A stretch of DNA of 40,547 nt. It comes from Marinomonas aquimarina. GTDB lineage: Bacteria; Pseudomonadota; Gammaproteobacteria; Pseudomonadales; Marinomonadaceae. The stretch spans positions 1 through 40,547 of the forward strand of contig NZ_FLOC01000024.1 of the NCBI RefSeq assembly GCF_900089755.1, given 5' to 3'. The notes beneath the pieces were generated by a model that was given only the letters and a program-made list of their open reading frames with translations, searched no databases and was not told the DNA's origin. Positions 9,366-17,905 of the stretch are shown here, piece after piece. Position numbers and translations under genes: made by a program. Within the stretch, counting starts at the first letter, position 1; each line of letters starts with the position of its first letter.

Positions 9366-10523
9366 ATGCCGGATACCATTCCTGTCGATTCTGTGGGGCT
9401 TGTCACGCCACAGGTAGCACAATTCGATACACCATTAGTGCTTGCTTGTGGGCAGACACTGCCGACCTATCAGCTGGTCTATGAAACCTATGGTCAACTG
9501 AACGCTGATGCGAGCAATGCCATCTTAATTTGTCATGCGCTCAGTGGTGACCATCATGCTGCCGGATACCACAGCATGGAGGACCGCAAGCCTGGTTGGT
9601 GGGACACGGCGATTGGACCGGGTAAACCGATTGATACCAATACCTTCTTCGTAATTAGCTTAAATAACCTAGGGGGTTGTGGCGGCAGTACGGGGCCGAC
9701 CACCGTTAACCCAGAAACGGGTAAGGTATGGGGCGCTGAGTTCCCAATGGTGACGGTGGAAGACTGGGTTGAAACGCAAGCTCGCCTAGCCGACCGCTTC
9801 GGTATTCAAACGTTCGCTGCGGTGATCGGTGGCAGTTTAGGCGGAATGCAGGTCCTAGAATGGAGTGTGCGCTTCCCTGAACGCCTATCCGCGGCAGCCA
9901 TCATCGCTTCAGCACCGAAACTGTCGACTCAGAACATTGCCTTTAACGAAGTGGCGCGACAGTCGATTCGTCGCGATCCAGAGTTCTTCGATGGCAACTA
10001 CCAAGCCCAAGACACGATTCCGCGCAATGGTCTAGGCTTAGCGCGCATGCTCGGACACATCACTTACCTGTCCGATGATTCCATGGGCAATAAGTTTGGC
10101 CGCCAGATGCGTCATGACACCTACCAATACAACTACGAAGTCGAATTCGAAGTGGAGAGCTACCTGCGCTATCAGGGCGAAGCCTTTACCAAGCGTTTTG
10201 ATGCCAACACCTATATGCTGATGACCAAAGCCTTGGATTACTTTGACCCAGCAGCCCGCGAAGGCGGCGACTTGGCAAAAGTCTTGAGCAAGGCACAATG
10301 TGAATTCCTCGTGGTGTCCTTTACCACCGACTGGCGCTTTTCGCCTGAGCGCAGTGAAGAAATCGTCGATGCCCTGGTGCGTTCCGGTAAACATGTCAGC
10401 TACACCAAGATTGAAGCGATTGAAGGCCACGACGCCTTCCTATTCCCACTGCCACGCTACATGGCCGCCCTACGTGGTTTCCTTGGCCGAGTGAGTAAAC
10501 ATTTGCCAAAGGAGAATGCCTAA
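9366..10523 (+). CDS. metX: Homoserine O-acyltransferase MetX
   Basis: A 385-residue alpha/beta-hydrolase-fold enzyme. The nucleophile elbow GGSLGGMQ gives catalytic Ser157, with Asp322 in TTDWRFSP and His355 in EGHDAFLFP completing the triad. The oxyanion-site segment [12 protein letters not shown] is intact. It activates homoserine by acylation for methionine synthesis. MetX enzymes paired with metW in Pseudomonas-like bacteria often use succinyl-CoA rather than acetyl-CoA, so the acyl donor is left open. The stop codon is followed at once by the metW ATG, a conserved two-gene unit. Confidence 0.95.
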   Translation: MPDTIPVDSVGLVTPQVAQFDTPLVLACGQTLPTYQLVYETYGQLNADASNAILICHALSGDHHAAGYHSMEDRKPGWWDTAIGPGKPIDTNTFFVISLNNLGGCGGSTGPTTVNPETGKVWGAEFPMVTVEDWVETQARLADRFGIQTFAAVIGGSLGGMQVLEWSVRFPERLSAAAIIASAPKLSTQNIAFNEVARQSIRRDPEFFDGNYQAQDTIPRNGLGLARMLGHITYLSDDSMGNKFGRQMRHDTYQYNYEVEFEVESYLRYQGEAFTKRFDANTYMLMTKALDYFDPAAREGGDLAKVLSKAQCEFLVVSFTTDWRFSPERSEEIVDALVRSGKHVSYTKIEAIEGHDAFLFPLPRYMAALRGFLGRVSKHLPKENA

Positions 10524-11114
10524 ATGCGCGCGGATCTTGAATTAATCAGCGACTGGGTCGCCCCCAACTCTCGTGTGCTCGACCTTGGCTGTGGAAACGG
10601 TGCCTTACTGGAGCATTTACAAGAACACAAACAGGTAACCGGCTACGGTCTCGAGATCGATGCCGACAACATTACCCAATGTATTGAGAAAGGTATTCCG
10701 GTACTGGAACAAGACATCGACCAGGGTCTAACGAATTTCGATGAGCAAGGTTTTGATGTAGTGGTGATGGCGCACGCATTACAGCAATTCCGCCGCCCTG
10801 ACCTACTACTAGACGAAATGCTGCGCATCGGTAAAGAAGCCATTATTACCTTTCCGAACTTCGGCCATTGGCGCAACCGTGTCCATCTAGGCATCAAGGG
10901 TCATATGCCGGTGTCCGAGTTCTTGCCGTATAACTGGTACGACACGCCAAACATCCATTTCTGTACTTTTAAAGATTTTCGCGACTTATGTCAGTCAAAA
11001 GGCTTAAAAGTACAACGTTGGGCGGCAGTTGACGGACAATTACATGATCACTGGTGGACTCGTTTAATGCCAAACCTATTTAGCGAGACGGCCATTTTCA
11101 AAGTTAGTCGCTAA
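10524..11114 (+). CDS. metW: Methionine biosynthesis protein MetW
   Basis: A 196-residue protein with a class I methyltransferase-like fold: motif I VLDLGCGNGALLEHL, then GLEIDADNI and a conserved FPNFGHWRNR segment typical of MetW. MetW works with MetX in homoserine acylation in several proteobacteria, probably as a partner or activator; its own methyl transfer activity is unproven. It directly follows metX with no spacer and sits 15 nt before a DUF4426 gene. Length matches the family. Confidence 0.94.
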   Translation: MRADLELISDWVAPNSRVLDLGCGNGALLEHLQEHKQVTGYGLEIDADNITQCIEKGIPVLEQDIDQGLTNFDEQGFDVVVMAHALQQFRRPDLLLDEMLRIGKEAIITFPNFGHWRNRVHLGIKGHMPVSEFLPYNWYDTPNIHFCTFKDFRDLCQSKGLKVQRWAAVDGQLHDHWWTRLMPNLFSETAIFKVSR

Positions 11115-11129
11115 ATTAGGAGTCAGGTT

Positions 11130-11561
11130 ATGAAATGGTTATGCGCAATCGTGAGTGCGTTGCTGATGTCAGCGGTACAGGCCGACCAAGTCACGCAATT
11201 TGGTCAGTATCAACTGCACTACAATACCTTTGAGTCGACCTTCTTAACCCCTGAGATCGCACACCAATATGGCCTGACCCGCACCAAGGGTCAGGCCTTG
11301 TTAAACGTGGCCGTTACCACGCAAGCCGCAGGCGAGCTGCCCCAACCCCAGCGTGCCATCGTCTCTGCTCAGGTCACTAACCTATTGGGGCAGATCGTTA
11401 CGCTTTCCTTTATTACCATCGAAGAAGGGGACTCGATCTACTATCTTGCGCCTTTCACCAAAACCGATGATGAAATCTTAAAATTCACTGTAGAAGCCAA
11501 GACCAGTGCCGACAGCACGCCGATGACAGTGAATTTCCAACGCCACTTTTACGTGGACTAA
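11130..11561 (+). CDS. DUF4426 family periplasmic protein
   Basis: A 143-residue protein with a cleavable signal peptide (cleavage expected after about residue 18, [10 protein letters not shown]). The mature part is predicted to be beta-rich and contains the [21 protein letters not shown] motif characteristic of DUF4426. This family is repeatedly found between metW and rdgB in Pseudomonas and relatives, and that order is kept here. The function is unknown. An AGGAG ribosome binding site lies in the 15-nt spacer after metW, so it belongs to the met operon transcript. Confidence 0.85.
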   Translation: MKWLCAIVSALLMSAVQADQVTQFGQYQLHYNTFESTFLTPEIAHQYGLTRTKGQALLNVAVTTQAAGELPQPQRAIVSAQVTNLLGQIVTLSFITIEEGDSIYYLAPFTKTDDEILKFTVEAKTSADSTPMTVNFQRHFYVD

Positions 11562-11571
11562 AGGTATGACC

Positions 11572-12177
11572 ATGAGCCAAACCATCGTGCTCGCTAGCAA
11601 CAATGCTGGCAAGATCAAAGAATTTAACGCCCTATTAAGCCAATTTAATTTCGAAGTGAAGCCACAAGGCGACTTCCAAGTCGCTGACGCCGATGAAACC
11701 GGTCTGACGTTTGTTGAAAACGCCATTCTCAAAGCGCGTCACGCCTGCGCAGAGACTGGCTTACCTGCCCTAGCGGACGACTCGGGCATCGAAGTGGATT
11801 ATTTAAATGGCGCCCCTGGCATTTACTCGGCACGCTTTGCCGGTGAGCACGGTGATAATGAAGCCAACAACGCTCTACTGTTAGAAAAACTTGCTGGGGT
11901 ACCAGAAGCGCAACGTAGTGCGCGTTTTCACTGCGTACTCGCGTTTATGCGCCACAAAGACGACCCAACGCCAATCATTGCCCATGGCACTTGGGAAGGC
12001 CGTATTTTAGAGTCAGCGGAAGGCGTAGAAGGCTTTGGTTACGACCCGATTTTCTATGTGCCAGAAAAAGGCTGCAGCTCGGCCAGCTTGCCAAAAGAAG
12101 TCAAGAATCAGCTGAGCCATCGCGCTCAAGCCCTCACAGAACTGGTTGAGGCGTTTAAAGCCCGTCAAATACTATGA
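11572..12177 (+). CDS. rdgB: dITP/XTP pyrophosphatase
   Basis: A 201-residue HAM1/RdgB-type enzyme that hydrolyses non-canonical purine triphosphates (XTP, dITP) to monophosphates and pyrophosphate, keeping them out of DNA. The signature [10 protein letters not shown] is at the start, then [27 protein letters not shown] and EGFGYDPIF. Two starts are possible: ATG at 11566 lies flush against the AAGGT ribosome binding site, whereas ATG at 11572 has six-nt spacing and gives the usual [11 protein letters not shown] start, so I chose 11572. The end overlaps hemW by 4 nt. Confidence 0.93.
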   Translation: MSQTIVLASNNAGKIKEFNALLSQFNFEVKPQGDFQVADADETGLTFVENAILKARHACAETGLPALADDSGIEVDYLNGAPGIYSARFAGEHGDNEANNALLLEKLAGVPEAQRSARFHCVLAFMRHKDDPTPIIAHGTWEGRILESAEGVEGFGYDPIFYVPEKGCSSASLPKEVKNQLSHRAQALTELVEAFKARQIL

Positions 12178-13343
12178 GCCAATTACCGCCGTTAAGCCTC
12201 TACATTCATGTGCCTTGGTGTGTGCGTAAATGCCCTTATTGTGACTTTAACTCACACCAAGCGGACCGTTTTGAAGAGCACGGTAAGCTGCCAGAGCAAG
12301 CCTACCTTGATCAGCTGATGGCGGACTTGGAAGTGGATTTGCCCTATGTCGCAGGCCGTCCCATTGAAACGGCCTTTATTGGCGGCGGCACCCCGAGCTT
12401 GATGAGTGCGGACTTCTACTACCAACTGTTTGATCGCCTACGCGACAAACTGAACTGGGTCGAGAACGCTGAAATCACCATGGAAGCCAACCCTGGTACC
12501 TTTGAGCAAGACAAATTCGCTCATTTTCGCCAAGCGGGCATTAACCGACTCTCGATTGGCATCCAAAGTTTTCAGCCAAACCTGTTGAAAACCCTAGGAA
12601 GAATCCACAATCGCGAAGAAGCGATCGCCGCTGTGGATAAGTCTCGTCTGGCAGGCTTCGACAATATCAACTTAGATTTGATGCATGGCCTACCTGAGCA
12701 AAGCGTCGAAATGGCCTTAGAAGACCTAAAACTGGCCATCGCATTGAACCCTGAACACTTGTCTTGGTATCAACTTACGATTGAACCGAACACGGAATTC
12801 TACCGTCGCCCGCCACCACTGCCAGAAGATAACACCCTTTGGAAAATCCAAGACGAGGGTCTCGCGCTATTGGAACAAAGCGGTTATCAGCAATACGAAA
12901 TCTCCGCCAATGCCAAACAAGGTCGCCAAGCCCAACATAATTTAAACTACTGGCGCTTTGGTGATTACCTCGGTATTGGCGCTGGTGCCCATGGTAAAAT
13001 CACCCTCAGAAATGGGGAAATATTTCGTACACGAAAGACTCGTCACCCCAATCACTACCTCAGTAACCTGCCCGAAGCACTGTCGATAAAGGAAGCGATC
13101 GCCAGCAAAGATCTGCCGCTTGAGTTTATGATGAACCGTTTGCGACTGTTTGAAGACTTTGCCTTAAAAGACTACGAAACCTACGCCTATCGTGCTATTC
13201 CGGTAGAGCTTTATGACGCTTGTGAGCAAGCAGTTAAGCTCGGTTTACTGGACAATGCGCGCTGGCTGAATGGCGTTGTAAGCACCAGTGACAAAGGGAA
13301 ACTGTTTCTTAATGAGCTGCTAGAGCTCTTCTTGGACGAGTAA
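12174..13343 (+). CDS. hemW: Radical SAM haem chaperone HemW
   Basis: A 389-residue radical SAM protein. The iron-sulphur motif CxxxCxxC is at Cys16, Cys20 and Cys23, followed by Phe25 ([10 protein letters not shown]), and GGGTPS binds SAM. HemW is a haem-binding relative of coproporphyrinogen III dehydrogenase HemN that inserts haem into respiratory enzymes; older annotations call it HemN-like. The start ATGA overlaps the rdgB stop. The rdgB-hemW pair is conserved in gammaproteobacteria. No clear terminator follows. Confidence 0.93.
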   Translation: MSQLPPLSLYIHVPWCVRKCPYCDFNSHQADRFEEHGKLPEQAYLDQLMADLEVDLPYVAGRPIETAFIGGGTPSLMSADFYYQLFDRLRDKLNWVENAEITMEANPGTFEQDKFAHFRQAGINRLSIGIQSFQPNLLKTLGRIHNREEAIAAVDKSRLAGFDNINLDLMHGLPEQSVEMALEDLKLAIALNPEHLSWYQLTIEPNTEFYRRPPPLPEDNTLWKIQDEGLALLEQSGYQQYEISANAKQGRQAQHNLNYWRFGDYLGIGAGAHGKITLRNGEIFRTRKTRHPNHYLSNLPEALSIKEAIASKDLPLEFMMNRLRLFEDFALKDYETYAYRAIPVELYDACEQAVKLGLLDNARWLNGVVSTSDKGKLFLNELLELFLDE

Positions 13344-13473
13344 GCACGGCCCTTACAATTGTTTGACTTCTAATTAATGAACTGCCATTCTCGCGCTCGC
13401 TGTGGCATCTGCATTTCTTTTGACATGCGTCATGGCACACTCCAAAGCCGCCAGTCCAGGCATTTGGGCTGAT

Positions 13474-13605
13474 TATAAAAAATGCGATTTGCACAGATCA
13501 CGGTTTCGCAAATCGTAGTGCGACAATTGGAATGGCTGCTTACGAAGTTGTGTTTTTCACCTTAGCTGGCCTTCGGTCTTCATTCCAATTGTTACCTGAA
13601 AGACC
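13474..13605 (+). promoter_or_regulatory. Structured leader of the BCCT gene with nested inverted repeats
   Basis: A TATAAA box (13474-13479) could start a leader of about 135 nt before the BCCT start at 13622. In it, CGATTTGC (13485-13492) pairs with GCAAATCG (13508-13515), and the 12-nt arm ACAATTGGAATG (13523-13534) pairs perfectly with CATTCCAATTGT (13581-13592). A third pairing, GGTCTT (13575-13580) with AAGACC (13600-13605), crosses the second one, so the two would be mutually exclusive or form a pseudoknot just before the ribosome binding site. Pairings are seen; regulation is inferred. Confidence 0.45.
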
Positions 13606-13621
13606 TCTTGGGAGAAACAAT

Positions 13622-15205
13622 ATGAATAAAGGCCCCTCGTCAATGGGCCGAGAAGTGTACGCGACGGACTATAAAGTAGGCCAAGACAACGTACAATTTC
13701 TCGGATTAGATGTGCATAACCCTGTGTTTGGCATCACCGCTTTCATTATTTTTGCATTCGTGATCGGCTCCATTGCCTTCCCTGAAAATGCTAGAGACAT
13801 ACTCATGACCGCGCGCGGCTGGTCCATCGATAACTTCGATTGGTTCTTCATGATCTCCGGCAACATCTTTGTCTTGTTCTGTTTGGCATTTATCTTCTTG
13901 CCAATGGGTAAAATCCGCTTAGGCGGTACCAATGCTCGACCTGAACACTCTACTTACGCTTGGTTCTGTATGCTGTTCGCCGCCGGCATGGGCATCGGTT
14001 TGATGTTCTGGAGTGTGGCAGAGCCAGTGGCTTATTACACTGGCTGGTATGGCACCCCATTAAATGTCGAAGCACGCACCCCCGAAGCCGAATCTTTGGC
14101 CATGGGCGCGACCATGTTCCACTGGGGACTACACCCTTGGGCGATTTATGCCGTGGTGGCCTTAGCGCTAGCCTTCTTCTCTTACAATAAAGGCTTACCT
14201 TTGACCATGCGCTCGGCTTTTTACCCACTGTTTGGTGAACGAGTTTGGGGCGTTTTAGGACATTTCGTTGATATTCTTGCCGTGATCGCGACCATCTTTG
14301 GTCTGGCCACTTCACTGGGCTTTGGTGCTCAGCAAGCCACCAGTGGCTTGAACTTTTTGTTTGGCGTACCCAACACATTGATCAGTCAGATCGTAGTCAT
14401 TGCCGTAGTAACAGGCGTCACTATGATTTCGGTGGCCCGCGGCCTTGAAGGCGGCGTCAAAATTCTATCAAACCTGAATATGATCATTGCTGCGCTATTG
14501 GCAGCCTTTGTATTGATCGTGGGCCACACGGGCGCACTCTTTGGCGTCATGGCGACGACAATTGTAGGTTACGTTGAGAACATTATTCCGTTGAGTAACA
14601 TGGTAGGCCGTGATGACCAAACCTTCTACCACGGCTGGACAGTGTTCTACTGGGCTTGGTGGATCAGCTGGTCACCATTCGTCGGCATGTTTATCGCCCG
14701 CGTTTCGCGTGGCCGTACGGTACGTGAATTCGTGATTGCCGTACTACTAGTGCCAACCGTGATCTCGATTTTCTGGATGTCGATCTTTGGTGGGTCTGCC
14801 ATTGAGCAAGTACAGCAAGGTACTGGTGCATTATCCGATGGTATCGGTGAAGTGTCTCTGGCCATGTTCCAAATGTTCGAGCAACTGCCACTGACATCCA
14901 TTATCTCACTGATCTCTATCATTTTGGTGTTGGTATTCTTTGTCACATCAGCGGACTCAGGTTCATTGGTCATCGATGGTATCACCGCAGGTGGTAAAAC
15001 CGACGCGCCAGTGACACAACGTATTTTCTGGGCGGTCTTGGAAGGTATCATTGCCGTGGCCCTGCTGGTTGGTGGTGGCTCTGAAGCCCTAACGGCCATT
15101 CAAGCCGCAGCGATTACCATCGGTCTACCGTTCACCTTATTGATGCTGATTATGTGTCTTGGCCTGTACAAAGGTCTTAAGTCTGATCTTAAGTTTGTCC
15201 AGTAA
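13622..15205 (+). CDS. BCCT-family betaine/choline-type transporter
   Basis: A 527-residue, 12-helix membrane transporter. The unwound TM3 motif AAGMGIGLMFWSVAEPV and the TM8 signature HGWTVFYWAWWISWSPFVGM are diagnostic of BCCT carriers. The GMGIG form is the one seen in sodium-coupled betaine transporters such as BetP. It probably imports glycine betaine, choline or a related quaternary amine as an osmolyte or carbon source. It lacks the long charged C-terminal osmosensor tail of BetP. The frame is open to 13532, but ATG 13622 has GGGAGA (13610-13615) at correct spacing and gives the normal family start. Substrate is not determined. Confidence 0.92.
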   Translation: MNKGPSSMGREVYATDYKVGQDNVQFLGLDVHNPVFGITAFIIFAFVIGSIAFPENARDILMTARGWSIDNFDWFFMISGNIFVLFCLAFIFLPMGKIRLGGTNARPEHSTYAWFCMLFAAGMGIGLMFWSVAEPVAYYTGWYGTPLNVEARTPEAESLAMGATMFHWGLHPWAIYAVVALALAFFSYNKGLPLTMRSAFYPLFGERVWGVLGHFVDILAVIATIFGLATSLGFGAQQATSGLNFLFGVPNTLISQIVVIAVVTGVTMISVARGLEGGVKILSNLNMIIAALLAAFVLIVGHTGALFGVMATTIVGYVENIIPLSNMVGRDDQTFYHGWTVFYWAWWISWSPFVGMFIARVSRGRTVREFVIAVLLVPTVISIFWMSIFGGSAIEQVQQGTGALSDGIGEVSLAMFQMFEQLPLTSIISLISIILVLVFFVTSADSGSLVIDGITAGGKTDAPVTQRIFWAVLEGIIAVALLVGGGSEALTAIQAAAITIGLPFTLLMLIMCLGLYKGLKSDLKFVQ

Positions 15206-15219
15206 CACGCTGGACAAAC
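15193..15219 (+). repeat. Hairpin with the BCCT stop codon in its loop
   Basis: GTTTGTCCAG (15193-15202) and CTGGACAAAC (15210-15219) form a perfect 10-bp stem. The 7-nt loop is TAACACG and begins with the stop codon of the BCCT gene. It has no T-run of its own and is followed within 10 nt by a full terminator. Confidence 0.8.
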
Positions 15220-15227
15220 CATCACTA

Positions 15228-15263
15228 AACAAAGGCGAGCTCATGCTCGCCTTTGTTGTTTTT
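15228..15263 (+). terminator. Intrinsic terminator of the BCCT gene
   Basis: AACAAAGGCGAGC (15228-15240) pairs perfectly over 13 bp with GCTCGCCTTTGTT (15245-15257) around TCAT, and is followed by GTTTTT. This is a strong intrinsic terminator that separates the BCCT gene from the riboswitch transcript. Confidence 0.93.
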
Positions 15264-15293
15264 GGCCTACCACCTGTTTTATACTGGCGCTCC

Positions 15294-15406
15294 TCTTAAG
15301 GGAGTAATCTTCTTCTTTGACGAAGATCCTTTGTCAACATAATTGAGCCTCACGCTCATGGCAAAGGAGTCCATTGTTACCAACTCTGGATTGATGAGAC
15401 TTAAGA
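15294..15406 (+). promoter_or_regulatory. yybP-ykoY-type manganese riboswitch (aptamer)
   Basis: Closing helix TCTTAAG (15294-15300) and CTTAAGA (15400-15406). After it come GGGAGTA, a hairpin ATCTTC/GAAGAT (15307-15312 with 15322-15327), the conserved GTCAACAT (15333-15340), and helices TGAGC/GCTCA (15344-15358) and CCTTTG/CAAAGG (15328-15333 with 15362-15367). TTACC and TGAGAC close the aptamer. Order and conserved words match the yybP-ykoY class, which senses Mn2+ and often precedes UPF0016, TerC or P-type exporter genes; a UPF0016 gene follows here. GAGAC (15396-15400) can instead pair with GTCTC (15416-15420), and GGTGGGC (15422-15428) with GCCCACC (15455-15461) near the start codon, a plausible expression platform. 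Confidence 0.82.
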
Positions 15407-15475
15407 CGTACGCTTGTCTCAGGTGGGCACAGGCCGTTCGTCTTATGTTTAATCGCCCACCGTTGGATTCGACTT

Positions 15476-16039
15476 ATGGAAGCCGTCCTTACTTCTATCT
15501 CTACTGTTGCGCTTGCTGAAATGGGCGATAAAACCCAACTTTTGGCGCTTTTTCTTGCGGCCCGTTTCGCCTCAAAGTTCCAAATCGTGCTTGGCATCAT
15601 TGCCGCCACCATCATTAACCATTTAATCTCTGCTTGGCTTGGCGTGCAGATTGCCAACTGGGTACCCGACGCTTGGGTAAACTGGTTGATTGGTGCTAGC
15701 TTTATTGCTGTGGGCTTGTGGATCCTGATTCCAGATAAGGATGACAGTGAAGACAGCCAATTCATGAAGTCTGGTGCTTTTATCGCCACATTTATATTAT
15801 TTTTCATTGCGGAAGTGGGCGACAAGACCCAGATTGCTACCGTATTATTAGGTGCTAACTATCATTCGGTGCTATGGGTAACCGTCGGTTCGACGATTGG
15901 TATGCTGATCGCTAACGTACCTGTTGTATACGCTGGACAATGGCTTATGCAACGAATTGACCCCAAGAAAACACGTATCGCGGCATGTGTTTTATTTGTT
16001 GTAATGGGGATAGCAGCCATTCTTTACCCAGCCGTTTAA
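15476..16039 (+). CDS. mneA: UPF0016/Gdt1-family manganese exporter
   Basis: A 187-residue membrane protein with six predicted helices in two repeats, each carrying the family motif E-x-G-D-K-T: AEMGDKTQ (Glu15-Thr20) and AEVGDKTQ (Glu113-Thr118). This family (TMEM165/Gdt1; MneA in Vibrio cholerae) moves Mn2+ out of the bacterial cytoplasm. The upstream manganese riboswitch supports the substrate independently. The ribosome binding site is weak (GGA at 15465-15467) and lies next to a hairpin, consistent with RNA control of expression. The next gene starts 12 nt later. Confidence 0.9.
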   Translation: MEAVLTSISTVALAEMGDKTQLLALFLAARFASKFQIVLGIIAATIINHLISAWLGVQIANWVPDAWVNWLIGASFIAVGLWILIPDKDDSEDSQFMKSGAFIATFILFFIAEVGDKTQIATVLLGANYHSVLWVTVGSTIGMLIANVPVVYAGQWLMQRIDPKKTRIAACVLFVVMGIAAILYPAV

Positions 16040-16051
16040 GCGAGGACACTT

Positions 16052-17905
16052 ATGGACGTCGAACTCTCAGAAATTTTGGATACCCTGTGTGAGTACGCCC
16101 CATTTGCGGACTTAAAAGATGAGCCTATCTTGCAAGAGATGGTGAAAGATATCGAGATCCAATACCTGCGTGTCGGGGAATGGGCCATCGCGCCAGAAGC
16201 GCGTAACGATAACTTATTCTTTATTCGCTCTGGTGCGATTGAAACAAAAAACAAAAGTGGCAAACTACTGCGCCGCATGCATGAAGGCGATGTGTTTGGC
16301 TCGTCTTCACTGCTGCGTGGTGGTCGCTCATCACATACCATGCGAGCACTGGAAGATTCCTTGCTGTATCGCATCCCTGCGCGCTGGTTTATTCAATTTT
16401 ACAGCGAGTTCGACTCTTTCTCCGACTTCTTTGAATTATCCAAAGAAGTACGCTTAAAGACCGCGATGGACAACCAGTCATCCGATTTATCTCTGATGAC
16501 CTGCCCGGTTCATTCTCTGCTGCGTCGACCACCGATCACGGCGAACCATGATGTGGACATCAAAACCGCCGCCAACATCATGTCGAATGAGCGCGTCTCA
16601 TCACTGCTGATCACGGAAAATGATTCCTTGGTAGGCATCTTGACCGATCGTGACTTACGTAACCGCGTGGTGGCCAAAGGCCTACCGCTAGACGTACGTG
16701 TCGACATGATCATGACCCAAGATCCGATCACAGTGGATGCGGGCGACTTTGCCTCGGAAGCCGTACTGAAAATGATGGCCACCAACATTCACCATTTACC
16801 AGTGGTGAAAAATGAACGTCCGGTCGGCGTGATCAGTACCGGTGACTTGGTACAGCGTGAAAGCCACGGCTCGGTCTACGTCATCAGTGACATTTTCAAA
16901 CAAGAAGATGTCGAAGGCTTGGTGCAAATCAGCAAGAAGATGGATCACGTCTTCACCCAGCTGGTCAATGCCGATGCCAACACACAGATGATTGGTAACG
17001 CCATGTCGCACATTGGTGTGGCCTTTGTGAAACGCCTACTGCAATTGGCTGAGCGTGAATTCGGCCCGGCGCCGATTCCGTACTGTTTCTTAGCCCTAGG
17101 CTCACAAGCCCGTGAAGAGCAGACCATCAGTACCGACCAAGACAACGCTTTGATTCTGCATGACAGCTATGACAAGAACCTGCACGGTGACTACTTCCGT
17201 GAGTTAAGTGAATACGTCTGTCAAAACCTAGATCGTTGCGGTTACCCCTTGTGCACCGGCGACATCATGGCGATGAACCCACGTTGGCGCATCCCACTGT
17301 CCGAATGGAAGAAAACCTTCGCTGAGTGGATTGAAAAGCCGAAGGCCGAAGCCCTGCTACATGTGTCGATCTTCTTTGATCTTCGGGGTATCTACGGCGA
17401 TAAGACCTTGGCTCGCCAACTTAACAGCCATATTCGCCAATTGGCGAAAACCAACAAAGGCTTCTTGTCAGCCTTGGCACGCAACGCCAACCAGCGTACG
17501 CCACCATTGGGCTTCTTCCGCCAATTCGTATTGGATGGTGAAGGTAAGCAATCGCGTACCTTTAACTTGAAGTCACGTGGTATTGCACCGATCGCCGATT
17601 TGGTGCGTGTCCATGCCTTGGCACTGGGTTCGAGTAAGCTGAATACCTTCGAACGTCTGGAAGACATCGAAGAGGCCGGAGTGATGCCGGATGGCCGTGC
17701 TCGCGACTTGATCTTGGCACTGGAAATGATCGGCATGGTACGTATCAAAAACCAGATGAACCAGATCGAAAACGGTGACACGCCAAACAACAATGTTGAC
17801 CCTGAAACCCTGTCTGAGTTTGAACGTCGCCACTTGCGTGATGCGTTCAACATTGTTTCGCGTCAGCAGGAATTCCTAAAATACCGCTACCCTGGAAAAG
17901 GCTAA
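16052..17905 (+). CDS. Cyclic-nucleotide-binding/CBS/DUF294 nucleotidyltransferase-like protein
   Basis: A 617-residue cytoplasmic protein. Domains in order: a CRP-like cyclic nucleotide-binding fold (about 15-125), a CBS pair (about 155-275, with LVGILTDRDLRNRVV and RPVGVISTGDLV), a DUF294 nucleotidyltransferase-like domain with GSX10DXD at Gly350-Asp364, and a DUF294 C-terminal helical domain. The metal-binding aspartates are present, so transferase activity is possible; the substrate is unknown. Relatives in other gammaproteobacteria sit with an exonuclease gene beside acetate genes (actP, acs). Here the exonuclease is retained but the acetate genes are absent, and the gene follows the Mn exporter by 12 nt with GAGGA as ribosome binding site. 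Confidence 0.9.
   Translation: MDVELSEILDTLCEYAPFADLKDEPILQEMVKDIEIQYLRVGEWAIAPEARNDNLFFIRSGAIETKNKSGKLLRRMHEGDVFGSSSLLRGGRSSHTMRALEDSLLYRIPARWFIQFYSEFDSFSDFFELSKEVRLKTAMDNQSSDLSLMTCPVHSLLRRPPITANHDVDIKTAANIMSNERVSSLLITENDSLVGILTDRDLRNRVVAKGLPLDVRVDMIMTQDPITVDAGDFASEAVLKMMATNIHHLPVVKNERPVGVISTGDLVQRESHGSVYVISDIFKQEDVEGLVQISKKMDHVFTQLVNADANTQMIGNAMSHIGVAFVKRLLQLAEREFGPAPIPYCFLALGSQAREEQTISTDQDNALILHDSYDKNLHGDYFRELSEYVCQNLDRCGYPLCTGDIMAMNPRWRIPLSEWKKTFAEWIEKPKAEALLHVSIFFDLRGIYGDKTLARQLNSHIRQLAKTNKGFLSALARNANQRTPPLGFFRQFVLDGEGKQSRTFNLKSRGIAPIADLVRVHALALGSSKLNTFERLEDIEEAGVMPDGRARDLILALEMIGMVRIKNQMNQIENGDTPNNNVDPETLSEFERRHLRDAFNIVSRQQEFLKYRYPGKG

Noticed and set aside
13344..13473. Possible tRNA or small RNA gene after hemW
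   Set aside because: No T-arm consensus, no clover-leaf pairing and no terminator were found.
13532..13621. Upstream extension of the BCCT gene by 30 codons
   Set aside because: ATG 13622 has GGGAGA at proper spacing and the standard family start; the extension falls on the inverted repeats of the leader.
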